Positions 35,104 through 47,392 of a stretch of DNA of 64,000 nt are shown one piece after another. The translations under genes and the position numbers were made by a program. Origin of the DNA: Pyropia yezoensis. Taxonomy: Eukaryota > Rhodophyta > Bangiophyceae > Bangiales > Bangiaceae. Position 1 is the first letter of the stretch. Every line of letters starts with the position of its first letter. The notes under the pieces were generated by a model. That model did not search any database. It saw only the letters and a list, made by a program, of their open reading frames with translations, and had not been told where the DNA came from. The stretch is taken from positions 39,284,894 to 39,348,893 of the forward strand of contig CM020618.1 of NCBI GenBank assembly GCA_009829735.1, in the 5' to 3' direction.

Positions 35104-36040
35104 GTTCCTGGACGGCCACTCGCGGCGTAGGGGGCTGCCGTCGCCGCCTCAGCCGTGGTGGGTTGCCCCGCCGTCCCCCCGCGCCCCTTCACCCCTCGCC
35201 GCTACCCCCTCCTCCGGCCACTGGCCCCCCTCCACCGTCCCCTCCCCGCCTACCGTACTCGCCCACCCCCCCACCTCCCCCGCCCTGTCCGCTGCTGTAG
35301 CTGCGCTGGGGTGCTATCTTGGCGGCTGCTTCTTTGGCCTTTTCCCGTGTCGGCGGCTCCCGACTCCATCGCTGCCGCGGCGCAGCCCCCCCTGCGTGCC
35401 ACTACCCCCCTCCGCCTGCCCTGCCCCCTCCCACCGCCCCCCCCCCGTCCCGCTACGCACTTTTGGCGGGGTGCCGCCAAGACGGCCCCATCTGCGGCTG
35501 GTGCAGACGCCGCGTGCTGTCGCCGCAGTGCCTGCTGCGGCGCATGCTGCCTGCGCTGCGAGCTGCTGCGGCCGCCGCTGCCGCCCGGTCCGCTGGATCA
35601 CTTTGCCCCCCCCTTCCCCCCCCACCCCCCGCCGCTCCCCCACCTTCCGCTTACCGTTTTTGCCACTACAGTCATTGCAGCAGCGACAGGTTACCGTCGC
35701 TCCGGTGGATGCTGCTTGTGCTCTGGGCGTCACCTGCTGCCGGCGTGTGGGTTTGCAGCACCACCGGCAAGAGCGTGCGAGGGGAGCCTGGGAGCGCCTC
35801 TGTCTTGTTCTTTTCTTTCTCCCTTCTCCCCCCCCCCTCCCCCCAACCCCCTATCCTCATGCTGTGGTTTGGTGAGTTGGTGTGGGTAACGCGTGCAACT
35901 CTCTGCATTCCTCCCACCTTTCAGGCTCTGCCGTCGTCACCCCCTCCTCCCCCACCGCGGCGCTGGATGGACGCCTGCTACCGGCCAACTAAGAGCGCTC
36001 CCCACACCCCTCCCGACCCCACGTTGAATACAGGCAACCC
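35104..36040 (+). other. Pro/Cys-rich reading frames, possible gene with a 53-bp intron
   Basis: All three plus-strand frames are long, because the sequence is C-rich and poor in stops. The frame containing DGPICGWCRRRVLSPQCL is the least repetitive. A canonical GTGAGT...CCTTTCAG pair at 35872-35924 would be a short intron. No family was recognised and the coding status is uncertain. Confidence 0.2.
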
Positions 36041-37650
36041 ATGACTGTCAGGCGCCTACCAGCAGCAGCAGCTGATCATGGCGGCACCAGCCCGTCGGCC
36101 GCCACAGTAGGTGGCTGCCGCTGCTCCCGCTTCCGTGGTTGTCCACGCCGTCGCCGGCTGAATGCGCTTTTCTCCTCGCTTGATGCCGCGACTGACGGGT
36201 GCTCCCCAACCTCCACCCACTTTGCCGCCTGGCCGCATCTTCGCCGTGTCTGGCTCGGAGAGGGGGCACGCTCTGCAGCGGGTGCCAGCCACTACACATC
36301 AGAAGCGAGACGAGCACACAAACGCTCACAGAGGCGTACTTGGCGACAGAAATCTCAGTAGCATGTATTTAATGTACAGAACTAGATACATCCTCAGCCA
36401 GATTCCCACCTCGTGGTACAGCTAGCGAATCGAGTACGCCATCCGCGTGATGTGATAGGCTGTCACACGATCTCAACCGTGTAACCTGGGGAGTTCCATC
36501 CTGATTTCATCATTGCTGGACGTACGAGTACAGTATTTGACTCGTCGACCAACCTGGTCAGCGACTTGCGATTGCCGACCAGCGGCTGAAGCGCCGGCGT
36601 CCGACGCCCCCCCCCCTCCCCGCCTCGGCGCCCGCTTTGCCATTTCCCGGCCACCCAACAGGCCTGGTGGGCACACAGGCCGTGATCACTGTTTCCTTTC
36701 AGTTTTGAGAGCGCGCCTGCAGTCGTTTGTCGCAACAAAGACCCCAACGGCCGTATGGAGGGACGCAGTGCGTCCACCCTCCCCCTTGGTTCTGCCGCTG
36801 AGGGGCGCGAGCGACGGTGAAACACCGACCGCCGTGACTTTTTGTTCCTCCCATATGGTCCGCGCTCCAACAGCACGCGACTACGTCTGCGGGGAGCGCG
36901 GGAAAGCGACGCAAGCCTGCTTTGATGTCACCAGCCGCCCGGTATCGGCCTGGATATAGAGTGCCTGAGACCCCCGCAGCGGAAGGGGCAGTCGTTTCTA
37001 GATAATATGATCACGCTGCATCGATTGGTGCGCACCTGCCCTGTTGTGCACCAACATGGAGGTCAGAAACAGCAAAAAAACCGGTGAGTGAAGCGCATCA
37101 CGCTATAATCGCCCCCCCCCGAGCTGTTGTGGGCTTCATGACTCTATTCTTTTGCATGGACGCTGAGGGGATGGCTACCTGATGGCTATCGTATGCTCAA
37201 AATGGTCGGGTAGCATCAAGGGCCCCGCACATTGACGAACGCCTGTAGAGGCATGTTTGACACTGTGCCGCGGCTGGGTGCCCAAGCAGAGGTTGAAAGT
37301 GAGAAACAATCAGTGGGGAGAATAAACCGCACTGTTGCGACCTGACTGATGTAGGTTTGGAGGGCGGATTGACTGGAGGGCGTTGTGGGGCGCCCTGGAG
37401 CGTACCCCCCCGGAATGGGCCTTTGGAGGGGCTATATGACCCGCTTCCCATCATTTGCAAGACTTTCTGAGGTCATAGGCGTGGTCAGCGCACTCGTTTT
37501 AGTCAGAGATGGATGTTCCAAAAAAACTCGCACGGCCCGCCCGTTCGGTGTGTATCGGTTTGTGGCGCGATGAGCACCGGATGCTGCGGGCAGTGCAGGC
37601 GCCCATTGTCATTCGAAGGTGCAACACGTTCGCGGGCCTATCTGAGCACT
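36041..37650. other. Intergenic, no recognisable gene
   Basis: Short frames only, on both strands, none with a known motif. No tRNA or repeat was seen. Confidence 0.3.
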
Positions 37651-37659
37651 TTTTTTAGG

Positions 37660-38031
37660 GTCCCCCCGGCCTGAGCAAGTTCCTTGATAACTCGGCCAAC
37701 TTTGTGCCCTACTCGGGCTACTGGAATGTCGAGTCGCTGACGCCGCGCCTGTCGCTGGGCCTCCGCGCTTTTTCCTTATCTCCCAACACCCGCTACGCGA
37801 TCGAGGTGCATGCCTTCTCGGCGGCGGGCAAGACCACCGACGCCTTCAGCGTGGTGGAATTCACAACGGTCGTACAGCCGCGGTTGTTGCTAGAGCCAAT
37901 GCCCATCGTCATGAGCGACACCCACACCTTATTTTCCGTGTCGGCTCAGACCAACCTTCCCTTCAGCAGCTTCCTGTTTTCATTTACGTACGTCGGCAAG
38001 GACGGCGTCGAGTCATCCTGCCTCGACTGCT
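37660..38031 (+). CDS. Extracellular-type protein exon: FN3-like and REJ-like segments (cut by gap)
   Basis: An acceptor-like TTTTTTTAG at about 37651-37659 precedes an open frame that runs into the assembly gap. LRAFSLSPNTRYAIEVHAFS followed by AGKTTDAFS has the form of the last strands of a fibronectin type III domain (L.P.T.Y.I.V.A.S.AG). The next part, HTLFSVSAQTNLPFSSFLFS followed by FTYVGKDG, resembles the start of a REJ/PKD1-type module. That would suggest a cell-surface or secreted protein. The assignment rests on short patterns, and the rest of the gene is not in the window. Confidence 0.35.
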
Positions 38032-38531
38032 NNNNNNNNNNNNNNNNNNNNNNNNNNNNNNNNNNNNNNNNNNNNNNNNNNNNNNNNNNNNNNNNNNNNN
38101 NNNNNNNNNNNNNNNNNNNNNNNNNNNNNNNNNNNNNNNNNNNNNNNNNNNNNNNNNNNNNNNNNNNNNNNNNNNNNNNNNNNNNNNNNNNNNNNNNNNN
38201 NNNNNNNNNNNNNNNNNNNNNNNNNNNNNNNNNNNNNNNNNNNNNNNNNNNNNNNNNNNNNNNNNNNNNNNNNNNNNNNNNNNNNNNNNNNNNNNNNNNN
38301 NNNNNNNNNNNNNNNNNNNNNNNNNNNNNNNNNNNNNNNNNNNNNNNNNNNNNNNNNNNNNNNNNNNNNNNNNNNNNNNNNNNNNNNNNNNNNNNNNNNN
38401 NNNNNNNNNNNNNNNNNNNNNNNNNNNNNNNNNNNNNNNNNNNNNNNNNNNNNNNNNNNNNNNNNNNNNNNNNNNNNNNNNNNNNNNNNNNNNNNNNNNN
38501 NNNNNNNNNNNNNNNNNNNNNNNNNNNNNNN
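38032..38531. other. Assembly gap, 500 N
   Basis: Placeholder gap between contig 2 and contig 3. Confidence 0.99.
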
Positions 38532-38649
38532 CACCACCGTCACCACCTCCATCCTCTTCTCCGCACCCTGTCGCTCTATTGGCTGGCACGGGTCGCTGAC
38601 ACCATCACGAGTACGTTGAGGGCTGCCCAAGTGTGGGTGGTTCCTCACA
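38532..38649 (+). repeat. End of a Gypsy LTR (copy B)
   Basis: The last 118 bp of the 847-bp LTR, ending CCTCACA, followed by GTACC (38650-38654) as in copy A. Confidence 0.9.
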
Positions 38650-38973
38650 GTACCTTCCAGACTCAAGATAAGTCAGCCGCTGTCTCACGGTGTCTGCCGG
38701 CCGCACGACATCAGCCATTGACAGCCCATCATGGCCTGTCCACAGGCGCCACCGTCAGCACCCATGACGAACCGCAGACACAGGCCAAAGACGACCTAAA
38801 CCCTTCGAGCCCCCCTCGATCACCACCAACGTTGCGCCATCCTCTTCCTCAGACCCGCCACCGTCACCACCCCATCCTATTCCCCGCGCTCTGTCGCCCT
38901 ATTGGCTGGCACGGGTCGCTGACACCCATCACGAGTACGTTGAGGGCTGCCCACGAGTGGGTGATTCCTCACA
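38650..38973 (+). repeat. Older Gypsy LTR, right part (copy B)
   Basis: Same as 21797-22120, including the missing promoter block. Confidence 0.85.
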
Positions 38974-39930
38974 CGGTCGGTACGGTCGCCGTCGGCTGGT
39001 CTGCTTCTGCCGCATACCAGGCCAACAGCCAAGCAACGACCACCGCAACCAGCACCACCCCGTACTTCAAAGTCTTGTATTATCACTGCATGAATATAAC
39101 TGACTCCCCAGACTCCCGGACAGTACAAAATGTCAGTTAGAAGGAACATTCGAAGCATTACATGAGTCTGCTGCATGCGCAAAAGTGTGGGTTGTTGGTC
39201 CTATCGTGCTTTTCTATAAAATGCCCGGACAAGAACGGGCGGCTTTTGCGGTGTCTGTTCAGGCACTGTTCCATTGGCCTGGGCGGGGGTGGCCCGGACG
39301 CTACGTCGGACTGAGGCAAACGTTCCAGGGACCAGACCCGGGAATTCCAACCACCCGTTTGCCTCACGAGGAAGAGCTCGCGATTTGTATCTCCCGCCGG
39401 ACGTGTCACCCGCTTGCCCGAAAACAAGGCCTCTCCGTTGGTGCCTGTGGGCTCGCTGTGACCCACTTATTCCTGAAAATACCTCCGCACTGCGCCGGGT
39501 GGCCCTCTAGAATGGGGTGCAAACGCCGCACGTTACGATTTCCCAGGTCGCTTCCGGCCGATCCATCTGCTAATGAGGCACTGGGCGCGCCCCTGCCCCC
39601 AATTGGCTGGAACGCCGCTGCCGCAGACACAGCCAGGCCTGGAATGAGCTCGAAACGCCGCAGACTCCAGACCGCGCCAAGGAGCTTTGGACGCCCCCCA
39701 CAAGTTGGACGTTCATGCGGCTTGCCATTGGACGAGCAAAGAACTGTTGATCCACAGAGGATCTCCCCTTTTCTCGTGTTGTCGGAACAGCGGCGGTATT
39801 GCGCTGGCGCCGTCGCCACCGGGCCGCCACGGGGGGGGAGGGATGGTGCCGTGGGAGCGGGTGTGCCGATTGTAGAGGATGTGGTGGGGCGGCGTAGGTG
39901 CGGGTGGCCGTGGTGGGTTGAGCGTGAGCG
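38974..39930. other. Non-coding stretch (copy B of 22121-23096)
   Basis: No gene recognised; differs from copy A by scattered single-base losses. Confidence 0.3.
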
Positions 39931-40892
39931 TGAGGACCCACCCACAACCGGGAGCCCTCAACGTACTCGGGGGGGTGTCAGCAGGCCCTGCCAGCCAATA
40001 GGGCGGCAGGGTACGGGAAGAAGACGGTGGTCTTCACGGGGGTGGGTCTGGGGAAGAAGATGGTCGCGGCGTCGGTGAGGATCGATGGTACAAAGGGTAA
40101 CGGTGTCATTCGTCTGTGTCTGTGGTTTCCCCCTGGTCTCTCACGGTGGCGCCGACACCCACGCACTATATACTCGCGTCGAGGCACCCGAGCTGCCCCA
40201 AAGCATGCGTTTCCCCGTCGCGCCGCGGGTAGGCACAGAACGGCCCAAAAACAAAGCATGGCTCTCAGAACAAAGCATGGGCGGGCGTGCGCACCAAAGG
40301 ACTGCAGCCGCAGTTCGCCCGAAACGGAGGGGGTCCCGTGGATGGCGCCCAGCGCGCCCCACCAGCCGGCTTCAAACGCCGGTCGGCCGGGAGGTCCGAC
40401 CGGCTGTAGGGGCCAGCAGGGCCAAATTCAATCAATCCCTTGGCCGGCCAGTCAGTCATCAACCAGCTGGCCGAATTCAGTCAATCCAAAAGTCGGTGAG
40501 CCAGTCATATCGCACTCAGCCGCCAGCGAGGATATGTGGTGTCCTCGTGTCGGTTAATCATGTGGCTCGTCCTTGATGCGAGCTTTCGATCAGCGCAGAG
40601 AATGATGTTCTGGCAGCACAGACGGGGATGTCCGCCCGTGGTTGGTCGACGATGTCACTCGTTCCTCGTTGTCGAGTTTTGACACCCATGATCAGGTTCC
40701 GACAGTGCGTTGACGACGACGGCTTTAGTGCGGCCAGCCGACGTTCGCAGAATGTCAGGGGTACAGCGCGGTGTCGCCCAGGTAGTGGGAGCTGATGTGT
40801 CTTGGAAGGAGTTGGTGGGCACGACATGTGAGGAGAGGTCCCAGTCCTTATCCCCTGGTTCCAGGCGTGGATTTAAGGGGCAAATTCTTACA
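39931..40892 (-). repeat. Gypsy family-2 LTR (copy B)
   Basis: TGTAAGAATT (40892) to CCTCA (39931) on the minus strand, as in copy A. Confidence 0.75.
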
Positions 40893-40999
40893 TCTCCCCC
40901 CCCTTAGGACGCGCGTCGAAGAAACGCGTCCAAAACTTTCAGGGGCGTGCGCAAGGTCCTTGCTTCGTCAGCCAAGAGTTCTCGCTGACGCTGCTTTTC
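40893..40999 (-). pseudogene. Truncated chromodomain end of Gypsy family 2 (copy B)
   Basis: Polypurine tract, TAA at 40904-40906 and the SENSWLTKQDLAHAPES stretch, frame-shifted by one base compared with copy A. Confidence 0.6.
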
Positions 41000-41470
41000 T
41001 GGAGCGATTGATTGGCGGCCATCCACACCCGCGTCGCGGTGCTGGCAGCTGTAATGCTTGCCACAGGGGTGACACATCATCGGGGACTGACTGTATCCTG
41101 CTGGGGAGGGAGGGGGGTGGGACGGTACATATCTGACGTAAGCAGGAGGGGATCCTTCCGATCATTCATACGATCGCATCTACTATGGTAACCGCCACAC
41201 CAACCATCGTCACAACTCGAGTTACCAACGGCAGGGAACGTGACTGGTGACGATACCCAAGACGACCCCGAAGCATCTCACCGAATCGCGCTGCGGACCG
41301 AACTGCCCCACGTAGCGCGGTCATCCCTCCTTTGCACCTCTTTTCATCTCTCCGTTGCACCTCTTGTCATCCCCACCTCTCCCTCCTGGTGCAGCCCAGC
41401 CCCTTGCCGTATCATATCATGTCCTCCTGCCGTTTGTCCTCCTTGCTGGCGCCGCGTTCTCAAGGCCCTA
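41000..41470. other. Non-coding stretch left of pogo-like copy B
   Basis: Equivalent of 24176-24646; nothing recognised. Ends in TA at 41469-41470. Confidence 0.3.
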
Positions 41471-43723
41471 GCCTGTCTGGCCCAATAACCGGCCACCTGG
41501 TCAGCCGAGGCCGTTCTCTCTGTCTCCGTCAGAAAAAAAATATATCGTTGAAGAGAGGAGAGTGAGCTTGTTCTCATGGTGCTTTTTATTTTCTTCTTCT
41601 GCGAGCGAGTATCTCGTAGCTCCGCCCTCAAAATCAGGCCGCCACGTGTACTGCCCCTAAACCGGCCAGCTCTGCAATAGGCATCCAGGGCACATCACGA
41701 GGTTGACAGGTGTCAACAGAGAACACAAGGCCACATTTACTCTTCGCTCAGCGCCCCCCCTCTCCCCTGCCTGCCCTACGGAAATTCTGCCAAGCCCACA
41801 CGCATGCGCTGGCGCTGCGCGCCAGCCAGCATGCGTTTTTTATGGACCGTTTTAATGGGGCCGCGGGCCCGCCGGTCCCTCGTGATAAGAGCCTCTCGCG
41901 CGCGATTCTCCGAGCGCTGCTGCTTGTCGGCTGCCTTTCTTGCCGCTGCTTCCGCCTTGTCAGCATCTGCCTGTAGCTTCTCGTTGATGGCCTTGGTCAC
42001 AGCCTCGGAGTTGGCCAGCACCGCCTTGCCACTATTTGAAATTGAGCCATACGCCCACGTCGCCTCCTCCAGCTGGCGCACGGCCTCTGGCTTCAGCCGG
42101 GCCACCAGCGTAGGCATGTGGATGGCCCTATGGGCGGCCGCCGTCCCCTTACCGGTCCGCAGCCGATTGACGTCAATCCTGTTGACGTCAATGGGCCACA
42201 TGCCACAGTTCTTAAAGCTGGACTTAATGCGTTGAGGATCATCGTCGCCGTCCAGCTCGCCGCAATCGCCTGGAGAAGGTAGCGGACATCAAAACCGGCG
42301 CCCTCCGGGATAGATGCCAGCAGAGCCCGCATGTGGGTGCGTCCATTCGCATTAAGAGCCAAGAAAACGCGGTCGTCGCAGGGCTGCAGGATGTGCGAGA
42401 GGTGTGAAGGGTACATCAGGGCGTACACGTTGGCAGCCCGGAGCGCCAGCAGTCCATCCAAGTCATAGTGGACCTTGCAGCCATCGAGCAATAGGAGCTT
42501 GGGCTCCTTTGGGCGCATCTTGCCGAGGAGGCGCGCCACGAAGTGAGCCCCCTCCCCCCAGAGCTCCTGGTCAAACCCAGGGGGCTCCCGCCGTCGCACC
42601 TCCGCATCAGGGTCCTCCAGAAGGTCCCCCAGCGGGACGTACTTCTTGGTACCATCCTCACGTGTGGTGTACATAAATGGGACCCTTTTAGGTGCCCCTG
42701 GCACGACGACAAATGGCGGGGAGCGCCGACCCGTCGGCGCAAACGCAAGCCACGACGGTGGCCTTAGCGCCATTGTCCTTGACGGAGGAAGAACAAAGTC
42801 CAAGCGCTCTACAACACCAGGCACAAAAACTTTGCGACCGGCTCCTTCCAGCAGCTCCTTAGCGTCGAACATTGACTCATCCATGTTGTAGACCTGTCGG
42901 GCATGGTTGATGTGCAGCTTTTCGGCGAGGAAAGAGAGGGCACCAAAGGTTTTGGCGACTGCCTCTGGCGATGCCGCCTTGGAGCGCGACGCCTCGAGGG
43001 AAGAGGGCTTGACAGGCTTGAGGGTTGGGTGGCGCCGCACAAACAGGTCGAACCAGCGCCTGCCAGGGCTGGCATCTGGCCCAAAGTACGACTTGGCCTT
43101 CTCAATGCGCGCGGCGTCCATGCCCGTAATGTAGTCCTTCAGCAGCAGTCGCAGGGTGTCCGCGGTCAGCAGCAGACCCTGCGCCGCCCAAACACCCATG
43201 GCATCCACGATGGCGTCCTCCTCCTCGGAAGTGAAGAACGGAGGGCGCCCGCGAGTGCGGAGGGTTCCTCCGTTGACCACAATAGTACGGGCACTCTTCC
43301 GCGATAGGCCAGGGACAAGAGACATCAGCTGGGAAACTAGGTTTTTACCAGATAAAGTAGTAAACAGCTCGCAGGCGCGCACCACCGGGTCCGCGGAGGG
43401 AGAAGACGGCCAGGTACAGACGCACGCGCGGTCCCGCCACGAGAAGAAGCGGCCTGCTGCGTCGCCGCATCAGGTCCATCGGTAGATCCAGCAACGTTGC
43501 TGGTTCCAGCACGGGTAAGCGGCATGATTGGGTCAAGCGGGGGGTCCGGGGGCGGAGTATGCGAGGTAGGATGGGGGGACGAAGGCACTGATGGGCGACC
43601 AGTGCAGCGCGAACCGCGGCAGAGTGGGAGAGATCGTCGCCAGAGGGGTCAATTTGGGGGTACACGTGGGCCACGTGGAGTGGCCGGTTTAGGGGCAGTG
43701 GCCGTTTATTGGGCCGGACAAGC
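41471..43723 (-). mobile_element. pogo-like DNA transposon (copy B)
   Basis: TIRs at 41471-41496 and 43698-43723, flanked by TA (41469-41470, 43724-43725). Identical ends and insertion site to copy A, so this is not an independent insertion but part of the duplicated segment. Confidence 0.87.
41776..43525 (-). pseudogene. pogo/Tigger-like transposase, frame-broken (copy B)
   Basis: Same protein as 24953-26704. A lost base near 43411 shifts the N-terminal part, compensating +1/-1 changes lie near 42720-42785, and a lost base at about 42237 separates the last 140 codons. The three catalytic Asp codons are unchanged. All changes are of the run-length or single-base type. Confidence 0.8.
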
Positions 43724-43765
43724 TACGTTCTGCCACCATGTCGCACTCGACATTGTGCCGCGTGC

Positions 43766-44012
43766 ACCCCCCCCCCCCCCCCCTCCCACTTGGGAGCCCC
43801 GCCATTGGGTGCCGCCGGCACCCCCCCCCCTTCCCAGGAGCCCCACCATTGGCTGCTGCCGGCACCCCCCCCCTTCCCAGGAGCCCCACCATTGGCTGCT
43901 GCCGGCACCCCCCCCCCTTCCCAGGAGCCCCACCATTGGCTGCTGCCGGCACCCCCCCCCCTTCCCAGGAGCCCCACCATTGGCTGCCGCCGGCACCCCC
44001 CCCCCCCCCCCC
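43766..44012. repeat. Minisatellite, 43-bp unit (copy B)
   Basis: Five units as in copy A, with different poly-C run lengths. Confidence 0.85.
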
Positions 44013-44040
44013 AACACACACACACTGGCCCCGTGCAGAG

Positions 44041-44370
44041 ATGCCTGCCGAGAAAGCGGTGCTCGCGAGGCTGATGAAAGATAGAAGGGTCTCGTGCACA
44101 GGCGCCATCTACCCGCCATACCATGTCGTCCTCGCCGCCCACTGCATTGTAGCCCTGGGCGCTACCGTGCAGGTGTTTCCCTCCCAACGGCGGAGACAGC
44201 GGCGTGCCGACGGACATCAACATGTCATCACAGCCGCCAACCACCCGCTCTACGAGATCGCCCCCACCTACGTGCTGAACGACGTGGCCGTCTTGACGCT
44301 GCGGCCTCCAGAGGGTACGTCCACAGAGGCCATTGCCGCCATCCTTGCCGCGGCTCGTCCTCAATGGTGA
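44041..44370 (+). pseudogene. Trypsin-like protease fragment (copy B)
   Basis: ATG 44041. Carries AAHC and NDVAVLTL like copy A; a one-base loss near 44346 changes the last residues and moves the stop to 44368-44370. No GDSGG region. Confidence 0.55.
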
Positions 44371-44389
44371 CGCTGCCGTACCGTCAACG

Positions 44390-45143
44390 GCCATGACCGG
44401 GTGGCCCTGGTGCAGGTGCACGTGGCCGTGGTGGTGATGCAGGTCGTGCGTCATGGCGTGACCACCCCACCGACGCCACCGCCGCCGCCGCTGCCGCCGA
44501 CCGTGGAGGCGGCGTGGCCGAGCGCCTCGACCGCCCGCAGCACCGCATTGACGCAGTCGGCGTTGCCCGCCGCGGCCACGTCCATCCGGTCGAGGCAGTG
44601 GGCAAGCGCGTTGGCCACCCCCGCAACGAGAAGACCCCGCAGGACGAGGTAGGTGGTGTTGCCACCCGCATTGACGCCGCCCACCGCTCCAGGGGTTGTC
44701 GGCACGCACGCGGCCAGTGCGTGGACGGCGCCGACGCGGGGGCGGGGCGGCGTGCCGCCTCGGCCTCGGCTGCTGCAGCGAGCGCCACAAAGGGGGCCGT
44801 CCGCTCGTCGGCGGCGGCCGCGGCCGCGCTGCCCTCACTCGCCGACTCAGCAGCACCGGAGGCAGCGCCGGCGCCGGCGCCCTTGCTGCCGCTACCCTTG
44901 GCGCCGTTCCCCTTGGCGCCCGCCTTATCTGTGTCCCGTCGACTCGGCATGGCCGCTGCGCGCACGCATATGGCGGAGAAGAGGTCCCGCGCGGCGCGGG
45001 CCGTCTCGTCGGCGGCCGCCCGCTCCAGCCGGACCAGCGGCGTCGGCGCCTTTTCCGGCGACGGCGGCATGGGCAGCAGCTCGTGGAGGACGTACGACAG
45101 CACACTCTGCCGCGCTTCGCCCCGTGCAGCGGTGGCGGGCAGG

Positions 45144-45180
<37 letters not shown>

Positions 45181-47392
45181 GTGCCGGCTTTGAACGCGAG
45201 ACGGGCTGGATTTCATCATCCATCGCCACGTCCTCAGCGGGCGCCGACCGGCCGGCGCCGGCGACAGCAGCGGCAGACGCGCGACCGCCCACCTTACTGG
45301 GAGTGACCCCCGCGTCGGCTTCCTCGCCGGACGGCGGTGCCTCCTCCACAGGTGACCGTGCCAGCGCCACTGCCGACGCGTATGTCGGGGACAGCTCCAC
45401 AAGCTCGGTCAGCATTCGGAGGGCGAACGCCGTAAGGCCCCGCCCGCCCACCGCTCGCCCGACGACACGGACCCGTCGGCTGAAAGGGGTGGCGGCGCCC
45501 GTCGCGCCGACGGGCACGCCACCATCGGCAGCCGTCGATGGGGGTGGCGGCGCCGGCCGCCCCACCTGCGACACCCACCGCCCCCACCACACCACCCACC
45601 GCCCCGGCACCTGCGGCGTGATGCTTGGTGCCCTTGCCGCGGTCGGCGGTCTTGCTCTTGGCGCCACGCCGGGTGGGTGAAATGGGACCCCCTCCAGAGG
45701 TACCGCCCTTCCCTGCCACGGACGGCGGGGGGGCCAGCACCCGAACCAGCTCCTCCACCACCTGCGTCATGTTCGGCCGCGCCCGCCGCTGATCGGCCAG
45801 CTGCGACGGCGTCAAGGGCAAGTCGGGGACCGCCTCCACAGACGGGTTGGCCGTGTCGGCATACGCCGGCCGGAGGCGGCAGGAGAGGGCCACCGCTGCA
45901 GTAAAGGAGCCGACGTGGCGGGCAACCATGGGCGCTGCCTGCGCCAGCAGCACAGGCACCGTAAAGGCGTAGCCGCTCGACGACCGCCGGTTTAGCGCCA
46001 ATGAGGGACCGCACATCCGCCGACATGGCCTCTTCCAGGGTCGCCTTGTCCTCTGCCACGTGCCTGAGAATGGCCCGCACGACCGCCCGCGGTTGGCTGC
46101 CGCCGGCGGCGCCGGTCCACGCTGCCGCTGCCACCGGCGGGCCCGCCCATGGCGGGAAGGCTCAGCAGCATTGGGACTCCGTCGGCAGCCAAGAAGCGGC
46201 GAGCAAGGTCCTCGTCTTCGGTCAGCGAGCACAGAAGCTGGAGCAGGGCCAACAGCACGTCGGTCGCGGAGGGCTCGGATGCCCAGCGTGGCAGCAGCGC
46301 AACGACTGTGTCGAGTAGCGCAGGCAGGGAGATGTAAGACACTGGCGCCGCGGGTACCCGAGCCAGCAGCGACATAGGCGGCGCAAAGGGGGTCGTCTCG
46401 GCCCGCCAGCCGCACGCTGGCGGCCTTGCGCTCATTGGCGTTGGTGAGGAGGCGGCGGAGCTTATTAAAGGCCGCCGTCTCGGACGCGGCCCGGGCCTTA
46501 ATCTCTGCGTCGCGAGAGGGGTGCCCTTCGGCTTAGCCTCAGACGCAGGGGCCGTCGCCGACGGTGCCTTGTTCGCCGCCGACCCGCCATCAGGTGCGGT
46601 TGTCGCCGGCGCCGAGGCCGTCGGCGCCATCGCCGAGGCCGTCGGCGCCATCGCCGAGGCGTCGGCGCCGCCGATGGCACCGACGCCGACGGCGCCGCCG
46701 CTGCTGCCGATGCCGATGGGGCCGCCGCTGCCGCGGCAACAGCAGGTAACGCAGTCCCAGCCGGCCGCTCGGCAGACACCGGCGCACCGCTGGACGACCC
46801 GCCGGCTGCTGCGGACGGGACAGCCATGGACGCGTCCCCATCGGCATCACGTGGCGGCGGCGCAGCAGGTTGTCTGGCAGCGGCGGCGGTCCCGCCAGCC
46901 GCGCCGACAGTGCTGTTGTCACGGCGTCGCTTGCGCTTGCGCTTCTCCCCACTGCTTCCACCGCCTCCACCACTGCCGCGGCGGCCGCCGCCGCCGCCGG
47001 CCGCCCCCTCCTCGTCACTGTCTGCCCCCGTCACGGCGGGAGGCACAATGGGCAGCGTGGGCATCAGCGCACGCACGGCAGCCACGCCGTCTTCTCCAGC
47101 CGCGCGATGGTCGTCTTTGGCATTACGAGCAAACGCGTCCAGGGTGAGCAGACACACTGTCGCCCGCGCGTGCTCCGCCTTGCGCACAACCACCCGCCGG
47201 AGGGCGCCGAGCGTGGCCGCGTCCGCAAGCGGGAGTCTCCCAGCCATGTCAGGATCAGCACTCACCAGCACCGCGGCCGCTGCCAGCGCATCGCTGCCCA
47301 GCGAGGACCGACGCCGAGGGGCGACCCCGGCGGCGGCGGAAGCACCACCGCCACACTGCCCCGATGGGGCAAGACCACCCAGGATGGGCTCA
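44390..47392 (-). pseudogene. UPL1/HUWE1-type E3 fragment, frame-broken (copy B)
   Basis: Same blocks as 27577-30573, but the frame is interrupted at several one-base changes (for example near 44745, 45460, 45500, 46094, 46402, 46662), where copy A is open throughout. HECT domain absent here too. The contrast with copy A indicates sequence error or recent decay of this copy. Confidence 0.55.

Noticed and set aside
37704..39140. A 478-codon frame spanning the second gap
   Set aside because: It joins an FN3-like exon to LTR sequence through 500 N of arbitrary length; the join has no meaning.
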